The notes under the pieces: model-generated
What the model saw: only the letters and a program-made list of their open reading frames with translations
Database searches by the model: none
What the model was told of the DNA's origin: nothing
Assembly: GCA_028095005.1 (NCBI GenBank)
Contig: CM051461.1
Span: 62,229,840-62,293,839, forward strand
DNA from: Rhynchospora pubera
Lineage: Eukaryota; Streptophyta; Magnoliopsida; Poales; Cyperaceae
Direction of reading: 5' to 3'
DNA: 64,000 nt
Made by a program: the position numbers and the translations under genes
In this document: piece after piece, positions 35,313-48,480 of the stretch
Numbering within the stretch: position 1 is the stretch's first letter
Layout of the letters: each line of letters opens with the position of its first letter

Positions 35313-36495
35313 CTAATAATTGGAAGAAGACTTGAAAAGCATCTCTTACAAATTATTAACGTGGAAATGTTCTTGTTCATCTCCCTTTTTCTTTAAAGGA
35401 GGTCTCCATTTAAAAAGAAAGTAAAAGGATTTAAAACTAAAAATTTTACTAAGATGCATTTACCCTACAGGAACTAACATATCGGTTATATTAAAAAAAA
35501 TAACATATCGGAAAAGGGAAAAAAAGTAATTCTGGTGATATAGTTGAAATAATATATACGGTGCCATATAATGTTCATTACTATTTTATTGTACTCCTAT
35601 TTGTGCAAAATGGAGACGGTAACCTACAATTAGCAAAATAATAAAAATAATTTTAAATGACACTTGGCCGGAACCAGAACCAGAAGAATTGTTAAAAATT
35701 ATAATAAATAAAAGAAAGGAACCAGAAGAGGAAACTGTAAAACCGACCACTTTATTATAATCTTTATATTTATATATATATGTTACATTATTAGAGTTAT
35801 GCATACCTTTTCTTACAAAAGATAAGTGTTAGACAATTGAGTAGGAGAAAAGTTTGGAAGAAGCTCAGAAGCTACTGTGTGTGTGTTTCACATGTTTGTT
35901 TAGAGGAAATAGTAGGAAGTCGTACAAAATGTGTCCATGCCAAAAGAACCTTTTTCTTTCCCTTACATTTATTTTTTTAGGGAAAAGGCCCATGGCCATG
36001 GGTCGAATAAAATTAACAAAAATTCAAAAAGTACATAAACATCGGAGAAAGAGCGATCGCCCACCTACCCTAAATTAATTACATTTAATTTACGGAAATT
36101 GATTAGTAACGTCTGCAATATTTACCGTGACTTGTCATCATTTTAGTGAACACATAAAATAGATAAGATGAACATATATAATTATCAAAATAAATACATA
36201 CAAATAAATAAGTTCAATAAAAATAAATTGAATATGCATATAAAAATTTAAATTAGAGATGACAATATTTATTTATTTATAAGTGGACATTGATCGTCTA
36301 TATATTTATCTTATTTATTTTATATATTTTCACTTTATATTTAGCAATAAAAGAGATAGCAATCTGTTAACTGTTATCATTTTTGTTAATTTACACCCAT
36401 CTCCAAAGCCAGCCATAAAGTCCTGCAACCCTTGGTAATTCTGACCGAATTCTCCAGGCGTTTGGGAAATTTGGGGATCATTAAGCCACCCATCT
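35313..36495. other. AT-rich intergenic DNA
   Basis: No gene seen. The minus frame at 35586-35804 and the plus frame at 35854-36078 have no family motif. Confidence 0.45.
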
Positions 36496-36664
36496 CCAAC
36501 TGTTTGGATCGCTTAGGAATTTAGGAAATTTGGGAAATTTCTAATTCTTAAGCATAAATTTATTGAGAGTTATGTAACTTTGTGAAAAGTTTGAATTGTT
36601 TATAATAAATTTATGTTAGGAAGATGAAATTCTTCAAATTCCTCCATGAATCCAAACAGCCTCG
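36496..36664. repeat. Tourist-like MITE, copy E
   Basis: About 169 bp, bounded by CTGTTTGGATCGC and the complement of GGCTGTTTGGATTC. The core GTAACTTTGTGAAAAG plus TTTGAATTGTTTATAATA is well kept. The exact ends and duplication are unclear. Confidence 0.7.
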
Positions 36665-37343
36665 TAAGAAAAAAAGGAAAGTAAAAGAAGAGGGAAAAAA
36701 AAAGAAAGTAATAAAACTAACGTTGGAGCAAACTACTGCTGGTTTATAGAAACTTGCACTCCTTGCTGAGACCTGACTTCCTTGATAAGTCAAAAATAAT
36801 AAGGTCGTGCACACCACCAATTAAAAGCCAACACGTATGACTAAAGTAAACTACTGTAGAAATGTCTTGTCCAGACTCTTCCTCTTCCAACAGTCAAAGG
36901 TCTAGTACACATTACCAACTAGAACTGGTTTTCCAAGACTGCTCAAACATTACTATCATGGTTCCCACATTTCAGTGAGGATTTGTTAAAAGACCGTTTC
37001 TACGTGGCGGTCAACGGTCACGGCGTCTCTTGCTCTTCACGATCTCGCATTCTCATGTCACGTTGATGCTCATCATTTCAGTGAGAATTTGATTAGATGA
37101 AGCATCTTTTCACTTTGTTCGATTTTTAATAATATTTTAAGACTGACTATGGATCGTGTTTTTACCTAAACCTACATTTAATGTCCGCACCTTTTTCACC
37201 AAACCATTCATGATTCATTCAATTAATCTTCCTCTCTTAATTTCTCTATTCCTTACAGTACTCCATTAATACCCCATTTTCAATCCATCCAAAGTCAACT
37301 CAACTCCGTCAAGCACTCGCATTGCATTGACCAACACCCAGCA
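36665..37343 (+). promoter_or_regulatory. Promoter and 5' UTR region of the phospholipase C gene
   Basis: This noncoding stretch precedes the PLC start. A CT-rich zone (37228-37258) and the C-rich leader just before ATG 37344 are usual for plant 5' ends. I could not single out a TATA box. MITE copy E ends about 680 bp upstream of the start, so it lies in the likely promoter. Confidence 0.45.
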
Positions 37344-40300
37344 ATGGCCACCTCCACCTACAACTGCTTCTGCTTCACGCGCAAGTTCAAGATGGGAGAG
37401 GTTCAGCCCCCAGACGATGTGCGCCGCGTTTTCGAGACCTATGCTGACGGGGTCGGAGGAGGTGGAGGCCCCACTATCAGTGCCGAGGGGCTCCGCAGAT
37501 TTCTCGTCGAGTCGCAAGCGGAGAAGGGAATCGGCTCCGCCGAGGTGACTGCTCTCATGGAGAAATTGCGGGGTGCCGATGGAGGCGGTGCGAAGCATTA
37601 CCTCGAGAAGATTGTGAAACCCAGCAGTTCTGGGTTCTTCAGCATTGAGGAGTTTTATCATTTCCTTTTTTCTCCTGACCTTAACCCGCCCATTAAACAC
37701 CAGGTTTTTTTTTTTCCTTCGCATTTAGTTAATTATTGTGCACACTGGGGGGAGCTTATGTTAATTTGTGATTAGACTAGACAACACACTTGTCATGCAT
37801 ACACTGTTGGTACCAACTTTGATAGAAATGGTGCTTGACGGATTAATTGCTACTTACAACCAACTTTAATTTTCCGAAACTAGATCAGTTTTCAACAACT
37901 AATATAATTGCAATGTGGCTTTCAAAATACATTCTTTTGCCACAGTCTGTTCATATATATCTCTAAAAGATGCTTAAAAAGTTAGACCGCTGGTATTGTC
38001 ATATTATTTTTTAGTTCTAAAAATGGGCAGGAAAAATGCCCATACATTGAATTTTGAGTTTTAAATACCTTGATTATTAGTGAAATGATGTCAAAACGCC
38101 ATAACTTTTTACTCAACTCATTTAATTTTTTAATTTAACTCATAAATGAGTTGTTGGTATCTGATAACCCGCCTAATTGGCACATCAGATCCTCCTTAGA
38201 AAAATGAAAACAGGTGTAGTTGGAGTTTACTGTTATAATTGGCACATTAGTGACTTGATCGAGGCATGTAGCACTTACCATAACTGAACCTCAATGGAAT
38301 GGTGTACCAGCTATTGTACCGTGGTCGTCTTGTATGAATTTTGACTTATTGGCTATATGTTAATGATGATATCTTGCCTTTCCTGTTCAGGTGCACCAAG
38401 ATATGACACTTCCTATATCGCATTATTATGTATTTACGGGACACAATTCATATTTAACGGGAAACCAATTGAGTAGTGATTGTAGTGATATCCCGATTAT
38501 TAAAGCACTACAGAGAGGTGTCAGAGTTATTGAACTCGATATGTGGCCTAATTCTACCAAAGATAATGTTGATATTCTCCATGGAAGGTACTGATTAGCC
38601 CTTTTTAAAGCAAATTTTGTTCACCCCCCTATTTCTGTACTAAAGAGAGAAAAGGTTGTTCATTTGTTCATAAATAGCAGTTTTTTTTTTTTCCTTCGAC
38701 TTTCTAATAGCACGTACTCCATTGTAATTATCCAAGTCTTATAAAAAGAAAAGACAACGAAAAACAAAATGCAGTGCAAAATCTACCAAGCTTACTTACA
38801 GTTCCCTTCTTTTGTTTTGATTGTAATTGTTATTCTAATTCACATTTTCATTTTCTTTGAAGGACGCTGACTTCTCCTGTAGAAATAATTAAGTGCTTAA
38901 GGTCAATTAAAGAATATGCCTTTTGTGCCTCGCCATATCCTCTTATAATTACTCTTGAAGATCACCTCACACCCAATCTCCAAGCCAAAGTAGCTGAGGT
39001 AATATTTTTGAACTATTCTTTTAAGCACTTGATATTTATTTTATCACTTTTTTTAATATGTATCAGTCATGAAAGATGCATTCTCATTCAATATAGATGA
39101 TCAAGGAAACCTTTGGAGATATGCTATATATCCCTGGAGATGAGCCTATGAAGGAATTTCCTTCTCCTGATGATCTGAAGAATAGGATAATTATCTCCAC
39201 AAAACCACCCAAAGAGTACCTCGAATCTAATGAAGCCAAAGCAAATGGTTCTCGTAAAAGTTCCAATAGCAATGCATCAGCTGAAAGAATTTCGGTTGAA
39301 GAAGCAGATGAGGCCGGTGCAAAGGACTTGTCAGATTGTAAGTCTGAGGCATCTAACGATAAGGTATGTTAGGATTCTCATGGACTCGTACTGGTACTGT
39401 GTTGTAGATAACTTCATAAATTGTGTTTTTATTTTTGATATGGATCAACTAGGCATACTAGTACCTGTTTGTAGATAACTGGTACAATGTGATTCTTGTT
39501 TACAATTTACTGGTTGTACTAGTACTGGAGCCTGAGCTGGTAGCACTATGCTAGTGGTGGACAAAAAGGTGTCTAAAGAAAAGCATGTAAAAATGAACAT
39601 ATATCTAGAGGAAAATAAGATTAGAAAACCTGTGAAAATAAATTCCAAGTATCTATTTCTTTGTTAAAGTGAAGTTTTTCTCACTTTCTATTGTGAATTA
39701 TTTTCATGTGTGATGGTTGCATATGAATTAGTGCAGGATGAGGATGAATCAGAGGAAGAAGAAGACGACCCAAAATTTGGAAAGGACACAGCAAATCAGT
39801 ATAGGAAACTGATAACAATTCAGGCTGGCAAACCCAAAGGCCAGCTCAAGGATGCCCTCCGTGTGGACCCTACTTGCGTCAGGCGTCTTAGTCTGAGTGA
39901 GCAGAAGCTTACCAAGGCCTGCACCTTGCACAGTGCTGATGTCATCAGGTACTCTCTCTTTCGATTGATGATGAATCAAAGGAAAATTGCTAGCAAGAAT
40001 ATCAAAAGCAGCAAAGTACTTATTTTTGGAATGAAACAGTAGTAAAAAGAAAAAAAGAGAAACAATTAATACCATTTTTAGCTTGAGGACATAGAAGATT
40101 GAAAAGTGTGATCAATGGTGCAGCTGTGAGCTTCTTAGGGTTTTATTTGGAAAATTAAATAATTAGTAAAGTAAATTATAGCAAATGAATTAATGATTGG
40201 ATAAATTATAAATCAGTGTAAGTTTGTGTTGATGAATTTTGTGGTGAACAATACAGGTTTACACAGAGGAACCTTTTGAGAGTGTTCCCAAAGGGCACAC

Positions 40301-42152
40301 GTGTCAGATCTTCAAATTACAAGCCAATGCTTGCCTGGACCCATGGTGCTCAGATGGTTGCTTTCAACATGCAGGTGTCTATCTCTCACACACATATACA
40401 TGCACATACCCATACAAAAACACAAGCACAAACAAAAACTCTGATTGAAACCAGCTATGGTGATATACCTGTTCAGAATCTTGATCTGGACCATCAGTTC
40501 AGGTCCCAAATATCCTTTACAAAGTAGTCATATAATATGTGTGCAAAAGGTTAAATAAGCAAAAATGGAGTATATTGCAAAGTTATGTGATGATCTTATT
40601 TTGTTTATTGTAGATGCCCTCTAAAAGAAACTTATTGTTATGCACCTTTTTTTTCTTTTTTGTCTGATTATATATATGTAGGCCCTGAACCCTACTATGA
40701 ATTAAATAATAGCAAAAAGAAAACTCTACTAAAATATCCGGTGTCACATGAAGTGACAAAATCATAGTAAAACTATTTACAGTTCAGTATAGGCTGACAA
40801 TTGGAGTGAACTCTACTAAAATATCTGGTGGTACAATCCCGTTGTACTAATTATGACTGAATAATCTGAATACTACAATAAATTGATTCTGATGTTGTTT
40901 ATATATAGGGACATGGAAAACAACTTAGGTTGATGCAAGGATTTTTCAAAGCGAATGGTGGCTGTGGTTATGTTAGAAAGCCTAATTTCTTGATGAAAAT
41001 GGGTGAAAATGGTGAAGTTTTTGACCCTTCTGTTTCATTACCAGTGAAACAAACTCTGAAGGTCTGTCACCTTTCTAAAATCTTAAGTGATCACATTATG
41101 CAAGGATACAAGATCATAACATTTAAGACGAGCCCATCTTCACAGATGATACATGCCCTTTGAATGCATGTTTCATTCAGTGATGACGATAATTCAGTTT
41201 TCTAGCAGCAAAAAGGCATAACTGTTGCAATCTTATTTAAAAAAAAAAATTCTATTCATGAATACAAAGCTCTGAAAAAGATGTCACGAATGGCCAAAAC
41301 AAAGTGCATTTAAAAATTAAGTGTTTTCTTTGAAATGCATTGTGTTTTTTTTATATTGTTTTAATGATTTTCTCTTTATACCTCAAAACAGGTGAAGGTT
41401 TACATGGGTGATGGTTGGCGAATGGATTTTAGCAAAACGCATTTTGATACCTACTCGCCTCCTGATTTTTATACCAAGGTATGAACAATTAACATAAAGT
41501 TTATTTTTGGGCCTCTCCATTCTATGAAAGGAGCAGGCAGCCTGCAGAATTTTGGCCCAACCTAAAATTATTCTCCTTAGTGCCCAATTAAATTAAGATG
41601 GGATCGAGCCCTCCAACTTATTTCAAAATTAAATGTCAGAAAGGACGACCGGGTTTTGAATATGTGACCTTCAATGAAAATACGTTGCTCTTTGCCACTA
41701 GACAAAGTGCTAGTTCTAAAAACACAAAGGTGTTGTCAATTATAATTCGGTACTGTACCCATTGCAACCAGCGTAGCTTTACAGAAAACACAAACCAGGA
41801 GCGAGGAAAAACTTTTCGTGAAGTAGGTTTAAATTTTCTGGATAACAAAAATGAACAGGTTGGGATTGAAGGTGTACCAGCTGACACACTCAAGATGAAA
41901 ACAAAAGTTATAGAAGATGACTGGATTCCAGTCTGGGACGAGGAATTCTCGTTCCCACTAACTGTCCCCGAACTAGCCCTACTTCGAATCGAAGTCAAAG
42001 AATATGACATATCAGAAAAGCATGACTTTGGAGGCCAGACCTGCTTGCCCGTCTCAGAGCTCAGGCCTGGCATCCGTGCTGTTCCTTTGTTTGACAAAAA
42101 GGGCACCATGTATAAATCTGTAAGGCTTCTTATGCATTTTAAATTTGTATAA
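37344..42152 (+). CDS. PLC: Phosphoinositide-specific phospholipase C, 9 exons, 607 aa
   Basis: The exons are 37344-37703, 38391-38587, 38863-38998, 39097-39363, 39737-39948, 40257-40374, 40909-41061, 41392-41478 and 41859-42152; all joins keep frame with GT-AG. It hydrolyses PtdIns(4,5)P2 (and PtdIns4P in plants) to diacylglycerol and inositol phosphates at the plasma membrane, Ca2+-dependently. The N-terminal EF-hand-like region is about 15-115. The X domain has His138 and Asn139 in TGHNSYLTGN, Glu168 and Asp170 in VIELDMWP, His184 in LHGRT and Glu218 in TLEDHLTP, matching the known catalytic and Ca2+ ligands. An acidic, Ser-rich linker (about 285-340) follows. The Y domain is about 340-455 (SSNYKPMLAWTHGAQMVAFN) and the C2 domain about 480-600 (DDWIPVWDEEF, DFGGQTCLPV). 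The length and the FTRKFKMGEVQPPDDV opening resemble the Arabidopsis PLC4/PLC6 type. Confidence 0.97.
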
Positions 42153-43261
42153 AGTGTGACAAGATTTTAGAATGGGTAATTTTTTTTAGTATATTCGAAT
42201 CAGCTATTTATATATACATATGTGAGATACACCTTTGATCCATTAGGGTTGGTATAAGGTGTTTCTTTTCAATTACTCAAAAGGGTAGGTCGCTTCAAAA
42301 AATATGACTCTTTTGGTTGTAATGTTTGTTTTGTAAAAACCATTTGCTTCATTTTGAACTTTAGCGAGTGTAATTTTGTCATGATTTTGAGATCTCTGGT
42401 CTATGGTTGGACTGCTTGTATATACAATTACTGGATTTTATTGTAGACGATCTTTTTTTTTCGTTGTCTCTAATTAAATTTAAATTTGACTCTCTTAACA
42501 AGCTAACTTCATTGTCTGAAACTGATTTTCTCAATTCATTTAGATTCAAAATTCATCAGCATTTAACTTTCTTTTAACTAAAGATCTTATTGAATATGGT
42601 AAAATTAATGGTACATGAATATCTTGGCATTTGCTAATAGAAGTGGTATACAAAATATTTTGACCAACCTTAGTGAACAGGAGTTGAAAACACAAGCCAC
42701 ACGTAGAGATAACAATTTTGAGAGAAATAATTGAATTATCACTTCTTTAACAGAAATATGGATATGTTTATCACGTTATAGATACTTAGATCAAAGTTTC
42801 ATGCCCTGTGTAAAATTAGGTGCCAAAAAGCAAACAGTCTTAATTCCTGAAGAATTAAATATTATCAGTAACTGTTAATAAGAACACATCCTATTATATA
42901 TACATAAGTAACAAAAGCATGTTAAACCATCCGTAAGAGTTTTTAATCTTTTGATATGTAAGTATCAATTGCTTATAAGTACAATAATTGTGTTGCTTGA
43001 TCGATTTTCCGCTTCAAATCCGTAAGAGATTTGAAGTTACTAACTTTGAAGATATCTCATTTAATTTTATTTTATAGACGCCATGTTGCTTGCGTCAATT
43101 AGCAAGTATGACTAGTAATATAAAGTAATTGGTCGTTAAGCTTGGAACTTATTTCTCAGAGAGGAACCAGTAGGACTATAAAGCGTAATTAATCAGATGA
43201 AGAATTAATTAATCACTAATCAGAGTTAGTGCAGGGAGCAATGTGTAAGTGTAATATCTCA
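42153..43261. other. 3' flank of PLC and intergenic DNA
   Basis: Begins with the PLC 3' UTR, then AT-rich DNA without a recognisable gene, up to the Helitron terminus at 43262. Confidence 0.5.
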
Positions 43262-43288
43262 CTAGTGCTATTTTCGCGCGTTGCGCGA
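43262..43288 (-). mobile_element. Helitron 3' terminus (minus orientation)
   Basis: On the minus strand the sequence is a GC-rich hairpin (CGCGCAACGCGCG, 43287-43275), a 9-base spacer (AAAATAGCA) and CTAG ending at 43262, then T. Helitrons end in a short hairpin 10-12 bases before CTRR and insert between A and T. The rest of the element should extend to higher coordinates; its 5' TC end was not found, so the size is unknown. Confidence 0.75.
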
Positions 43289-44295
43289 TTTATTTTTATC
43301 TCAATTTTCGGTTGGTACCGATTCAACTGAATCGTATCGTTCCAAATATTCAATTCCAAATATGCATGCATTTATTTTCCTTAGCCGCATCGACATAATA
43401 TCTTAGCACACTGTACAAAATTAGTTAGATTATTCTACGTACCTTTAAACCTAAGAAATAATGAGACATGCAAATAAAAGAATTGCGAGAGTAACATTAG
43501 CAGTTAAAACTCCAAATACATCACCAAGCTGTCAATGAAACCTAAAAGGTTGTTTCTAAACTTATATGTGCTAGTTTCAAACACAACAGTAAACGTTTCA
43601 ATAAAGTGACAGTAAATTTGTTTAGCCACTAAATTTCTTTATGTAACGTTATACAAACTTTTATGAATGAAACATTTTAATAAGGTTGCTGATCCCTTGC
43701 CTCCCTTGTTCCAAACTGTTTTAACGTTTCAATAAGGTTGGTGATCCCTTGCCTCTGCATCAGGTAAATTTTACCATTCTGCCCTTGACTACAGCCATAA
43801 ATTAAATGCACCTTGCAATAAATTAACAGTTTCTTTGTTTCCCTACTCAATAAAATTGCTTTTTCGGAGCAATCATCAATGTATCAATGTAAGAATTAAT
43901 ACACAGTTTAAAAAGCTTGTCTCAAGCAGGCATGCTTAAAAAAGAAATCACCTCAATCTGATATCGATTGCCAATTTTCCATAAAGGAACATGTAAAATC
44001 AAATTTATCTTAATCAATTCATCAAAAAAAAAAAAACATGAGAACATCAATTGCCATATAACAGCATCTACATAAGTTTGTTTTTTCACTTTTAGATGAC
44101 CAAATAATGGTGAAATTTTTTCCAAGTCATGTCATGTTCAAGTACTACTTAGCTCTGCAGACAAAGTATATATAAACTTTTGTACATTACTAAAAAGCGT
44201 GTACAGAAGTTTGTTTAGTTTTCATTTGGACAAAAACTGGAGATTAATTGGCTGGAGATTTAAAGAAAAAAAATGAAAGACAGTACAGAGATTAC

Positions 44296-45972
44296 CTCGT
44301 GCAGGACCAAAGCGAAAAGAACAACCATCAACCAAAGCAAAAGAACCGAACGCACAGAAAAGAACCAAAGAACCTGTAAAATGCAGAAAAAATAGAGAAG
44401 ATACTGTTTAGAAGACAAAAAAAAATCTGGGGCATGCCGGCCTGATTGCCGAAATTGGGTATGCAACTATGAACCATCATGCATTATAGGCACACAGAGT
44501 TATTAATGGGCACAGACATGGACAAAGGTAGAAGAAACACACCAATATAACACGCAGCACCATGCTACATACACAAAACCGCACTGTGTCCAAACCGGTG
44601 CGGATGCCTCATTTCACCATTTAAGCTATGAAGACCCAATAAATACAATAACAGCAAACCATGACAGCAAATTCCAAGAAAATCCCATGTTGTTCGAAGA
44701 TCAATGTTGCCTAATGTATCAATTTCCACTTGCAACAATTATGGTCTCTTTACTTTCCTATCTTGAGAGGACTCTCTCATAATTTATTCTAAGCAGGAAA
44801 TTTAAAATGAATTCATGTGCTTTTTAGGTTGGACAATCATGAGGTTCTTTTGTAGATTGTTTCTTTTTTATGAACTAATTTAACAAAAAGGAAAACGAAA
44901 GCTAGGAGAGTAGGAGTTGGTTCTTAAACAAACAAACAATATAACAAACACAACAACAAAAATATTTATATGTTATATTTTATTGCTTTCATCATTGCTA
45001 ATCTGTCACCACCGATCCAAATTGGCTCATGAGAACAAACCAAAAGTTGATTTTTTACTAAGTTTGATGATAAACATGAAATCCGAAAAAAGAAACAAAA
45101 AATCCTGTAAATCCACCATACTTATTGCATCCCTACCAAAAAAGAGTACAGTGGCATTTTTGATCCCCAATTCGAAGCATTGGCAAAAACCAAAACAACA
45201 TAACACAACTAAGAAACCCACCAATGAATAGCGTGCCAAAAAACAACGGTCCTTTTACACATAGGAAGACAAACTATAACAGCAGCTAGTGAAAATACGG
45301 ACACTCGCAAAAAAGGTCTCATGACATGTAATAAGAACAGCAAATTTTTTAATAAGAACAGTAAAGTTCCTCACCCGGTGAAACAGCAACCGACAGACAA
45401 CGATCCTCCTTTGCAAGCACTTCTGGAAAAGAGCCCAACAAACATCGTAACAAATGCCCACCTGACAAAGAAATAAAAATATATTACACATAAAACCAAA
45501 CAAAATTCCATGAAAATACTTAAAGGCTGTTAATAATGCGGAGAGAAAAATTAAGGAAAGAAAAGAGTTGAAGATCCATCTATAAATAATGTTGTGATTA
45601 AGGAGAAGGACAGCGAATGACGGTAAAATTAACTGAGCCCGACTTTCCTATAATTTTGTCAAATTATCATTTGCCTTAGCCAACCAACACCCAAAGAAAA
45701 ATAAAAAGGAGGGAACATATAATGACCAAAATACAGTAGCATATCCAAAGGCCGAATTGAGAATTTATAATGAAATTACCGGCATCCATCCGGCATGAAC
45801 ATTCAAATTACCCAGAAAATTTCCTGAAGCGTTATCTAAAATATCAAAAGAAAGGTGCCAAGCACAAATTATGCACAATGGAGCTATGCTTGCTTTCCTG
45901 ATGGCAACTTTTTCCATTCCTAGGTTCGTAGATGAACCTCCAAACACCGGAAAGAGCATTCATGCAAACAAC
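44296..45972 (-). other. Putative spliced transcript, three exons in one open frame, unrecognised
   Basis: Three minus-strand segments have good acceptors and donors and share an open frame: 45972-45780 (ATG at 45959, 60 codons), 45461-45375 (29 codons) and 44373-44296 (26 codons). Each of the last two is bounded by CAG before and GT after and is a multiple of three. The joined 115-codon product is Cys- and Trp-rich, and its third exon is strongly hydrophobic (WFFSVRSVLLLWLMVVLFAL), like a membrane segment. I recognise no family, and no stop-containing last exon was found. It lies upstream of a Helitron 3' end on the same strand, so it may be a captured gene fragment, a gene, or coincidence. 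Confidence 0.35.
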
Positions 45973-47319
45973 CTGCATACCTCAATGATTCACGTTTGTT
46001 AGAAATAGTTGTTGCCAGAAAAATGGATGAACAATTAGCTTTTTTTTTAACATGCTGCAATGTAGTGCTATAAATGATAAACAGATATAGCTTTCTTTTT
46101 TTTTCTTTAAAATAGGACTAATTAATGAAATCACCATTTGTCGCCACAAAAGGGAAGAAGAAACACTGCATACATTGGCTAATTCAATAAGGAAAAAAAA
46201 AAGAAGAAATTTTACATCGATCTGGCGATAGAACGGTCAGAGAGCTGTCTTTTGTATCCTCGACTTGTTTCTTCTTCAGTTCTTCTTCGGCTTCTACTAA
46301 GCCCTTGCTTACCTCTTCATTTCATGGCATCTCTTGCATTAAAATCTGGTAATTAATCTTTTATGCATGCCCCCACTTCTCCATTTATTCAAAGGAGAAA
46401 AAAGAATAGACATGAAAAAAAAACAGAAAACTGAAATTAAGGAATATGTAATTTTATAAGCACAGTTCATAGGTTTTGCTCACATCCTTTGATGATCAAA
46501 CTGAATAAAGAACACGAAAAGAGAAGAAAATTCTACTTGAGGAAAACGGGCAAATTACATGTCACCCCAATAGAAAACTGAAATTAAGGAATATATATGA
46601 TTTTGCTGACACTGTTCATTGTAAGGCATGATTAGCTTGCTCTTAAGGGAAGAAAAATAACTTGGACCACCCCATCAGGAAGCACAGTTGGAGGTGCAAA
46701 TGGTGATTATTTTACTTTTTGAGTTTTAGCATGATGTGGCAAATCTACATACTTAATAAGTATATATCAAAAAGAGCTCATAAGCACAAACAAATGAAAT
46801 AAATTATATATAGAGTTAAGGTTACACAGCGATTAAAAAAAAAAGATAAAGACAAAGCCTTCATATCTACTTTTCGCTAAACGATCAGAACCAGAATTTT
46901 TTAACCATCTGTAAAATTCAGAATGAAAACAACTCATAAACTAATAGTAAATTAACACATCAATCATTAATTAAATAATGAGAATGAAGTCCCTGATCTG
47001 GCTCAAGTGCATAGACCACACCGCAATTACCAACACCTATGAGCATTAAAATGAACAGAAAAAAACAGCAAAAAGAAAAGGTTGTGATATCTCATCACCT
47101 GATTGTGTTACTTCGTCGAAGTGAACAGCAAAAGCCAGCTAATGTTGCTGGAGTAAACAAAAGAAGCTATCCAACGCACTCCCTGAAACCCCAAAGAAAC
47201 AAATCATCGCCAATAAATGTTATTAAGCAAAATCTAACAAAGATAGACTAAAATAGACGAAGCAGAACTAAAGATAAAAAAAGGAAGAGTAATTTGTCAA
47301 CATGGAGAAAGAGGATAAC

Positions 47320-47505
47320 CTGATCGAGAAGATTTTTCAGGTCTGATGAAGCCGAGACCAAGGGCGGAGGAGAATGTCAGCCACCCTTTTTCCTCCCTGC
47401 TGACGCCCCCTTGCTCAAATTGGCTGTTGAAGCTGATTCCTTGGCCAGATCAGACCTAGATGGTTCTTTCTGGAAAGCCAATGGTATACCACTTTGGAGT
47501 ATTCT
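47320..47505 (-). pseudogene. Exon-like coding fragment with one in-frame stop
   Basis: On the minus strand this 186 bp segment lies between TTTTAG and a CAG/GTTATC donor. One frame is open for 62 codons except for a single TGA about two-thirds through. It contains KEPSRSDLAKESASTA and SKGASAGRKKGG before the stop and HSPPPLVSASSDLKNLLDQ after it. The composition looks like real protein, but I cannot name the gene. Its place between the Helitron end and a GC-rich 5' zone suggests a captured or decayed exon. Confidence 0.4.
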
Positions 47506-47999
47506 CTAAAAGAAAAGTTGAGAAGAGATCAACATAACAGATGAAACTTCTCATAGTTTCAACATTGATGCACTGAGCAACATGAAGTGATGACTAAAGA
47601 TTCTAGAGATATCAGGCCCTAGAATGAAATCAGGATCTTTAAGAACTTTACCATCAACTACAATTTGCAAATATAAGAAATTTTTCAAAGAAGGCATGAT
47701 CTCAGGATAGGAAGACTAACTGTTTAGACCAATATGACAATTCAAATAGGTTACCTGGCCATTTCAAATTCTATGAAGCAAACTAAAAACATAAGAATAC
47801 AATAACAAAATGAAATGAATCAAATTGAGGTGAAATAGCAAGACAAAATCCTCACTCACTTCTATACACTAATATAGAGAAGAAACTTACCCTTCAATTA
47901 GAGCAGTCCTTGTAATTGGATGCATAGAAGTCAGCCCAAGTTGGACCTACAATTAAAAAAAAAAAGTATCCGAGGAAAATTCTTAGACTGAAATGAGAA

Positions 48000-48480
48000 A
48001 TAAAGAGAGGTGTGAGCAAAGAAAGAAACCAGAGTTGGAGCACTTAATGAGATCGGAGTAGGAAGGCCATCATTGAACTGACCACGACCGCCTGAAGGAG
48101 TACAGAGGCGGATTACACGGTGGCGGCCGAGGAAGGCTTCAGCCGGAAGTCGAGTGTTCCATCGGTCAGTGGTCCCTGACAGCAAGAGATCGGTTAGTGG
48201 TCCCTGTAGCCTTTTCCTCCCTGCTCAAGATGAACGATGGCCCCCGTCTTGAGAACACAAAAAGCGATACGGTACTCGCCTCAAAGAGAATAAATCGATC
48301 TACTCATTCGGAAAAGCAAAGTCTCGAGCTGAGATCGGAGATGGCAGGCAATCGACGGCGAAGAGCGACAGCAGCCCTCTCATCTCCCTCGGGACTCGGG
48401 AGCCGCGTCGAAAGCAGACAAAAAAGAAGAGAAAGAGAGAGAGAGCGCGAGAGGAAATGACTGAGAAAGAATTGATGAGC
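48000..48480 (-). other. GC-richer block resembling the 5' end of a gene
   Basis: The block is clearly richer in G and C than its surroundings, with CT-rich leader-like sequence on the minus strand (48440-48480) and a near-repeat of CGGT(C/T)AGTGGTCCCTG at 48161 and 48191. No long frame with a known motif exists on either strand. It could be a first exon or UTR of a transcript running leftward. Confidence 0.35.

Noticed and set aside
41598..41858. N-terminal extension of the last PLC exon
   Set aside because: This is intron 8: it has a usual acceptor at 41858, the previous exon joins in frame, and retention would meet a stop just after the donor at 41479.
47865..47890. Helitron 5' end (TCTCTATATTAG on the minus strand)
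   Set aside because: It looks like a Helitron start, but the base before TC is T rather than A, and no second copy is available to test it.
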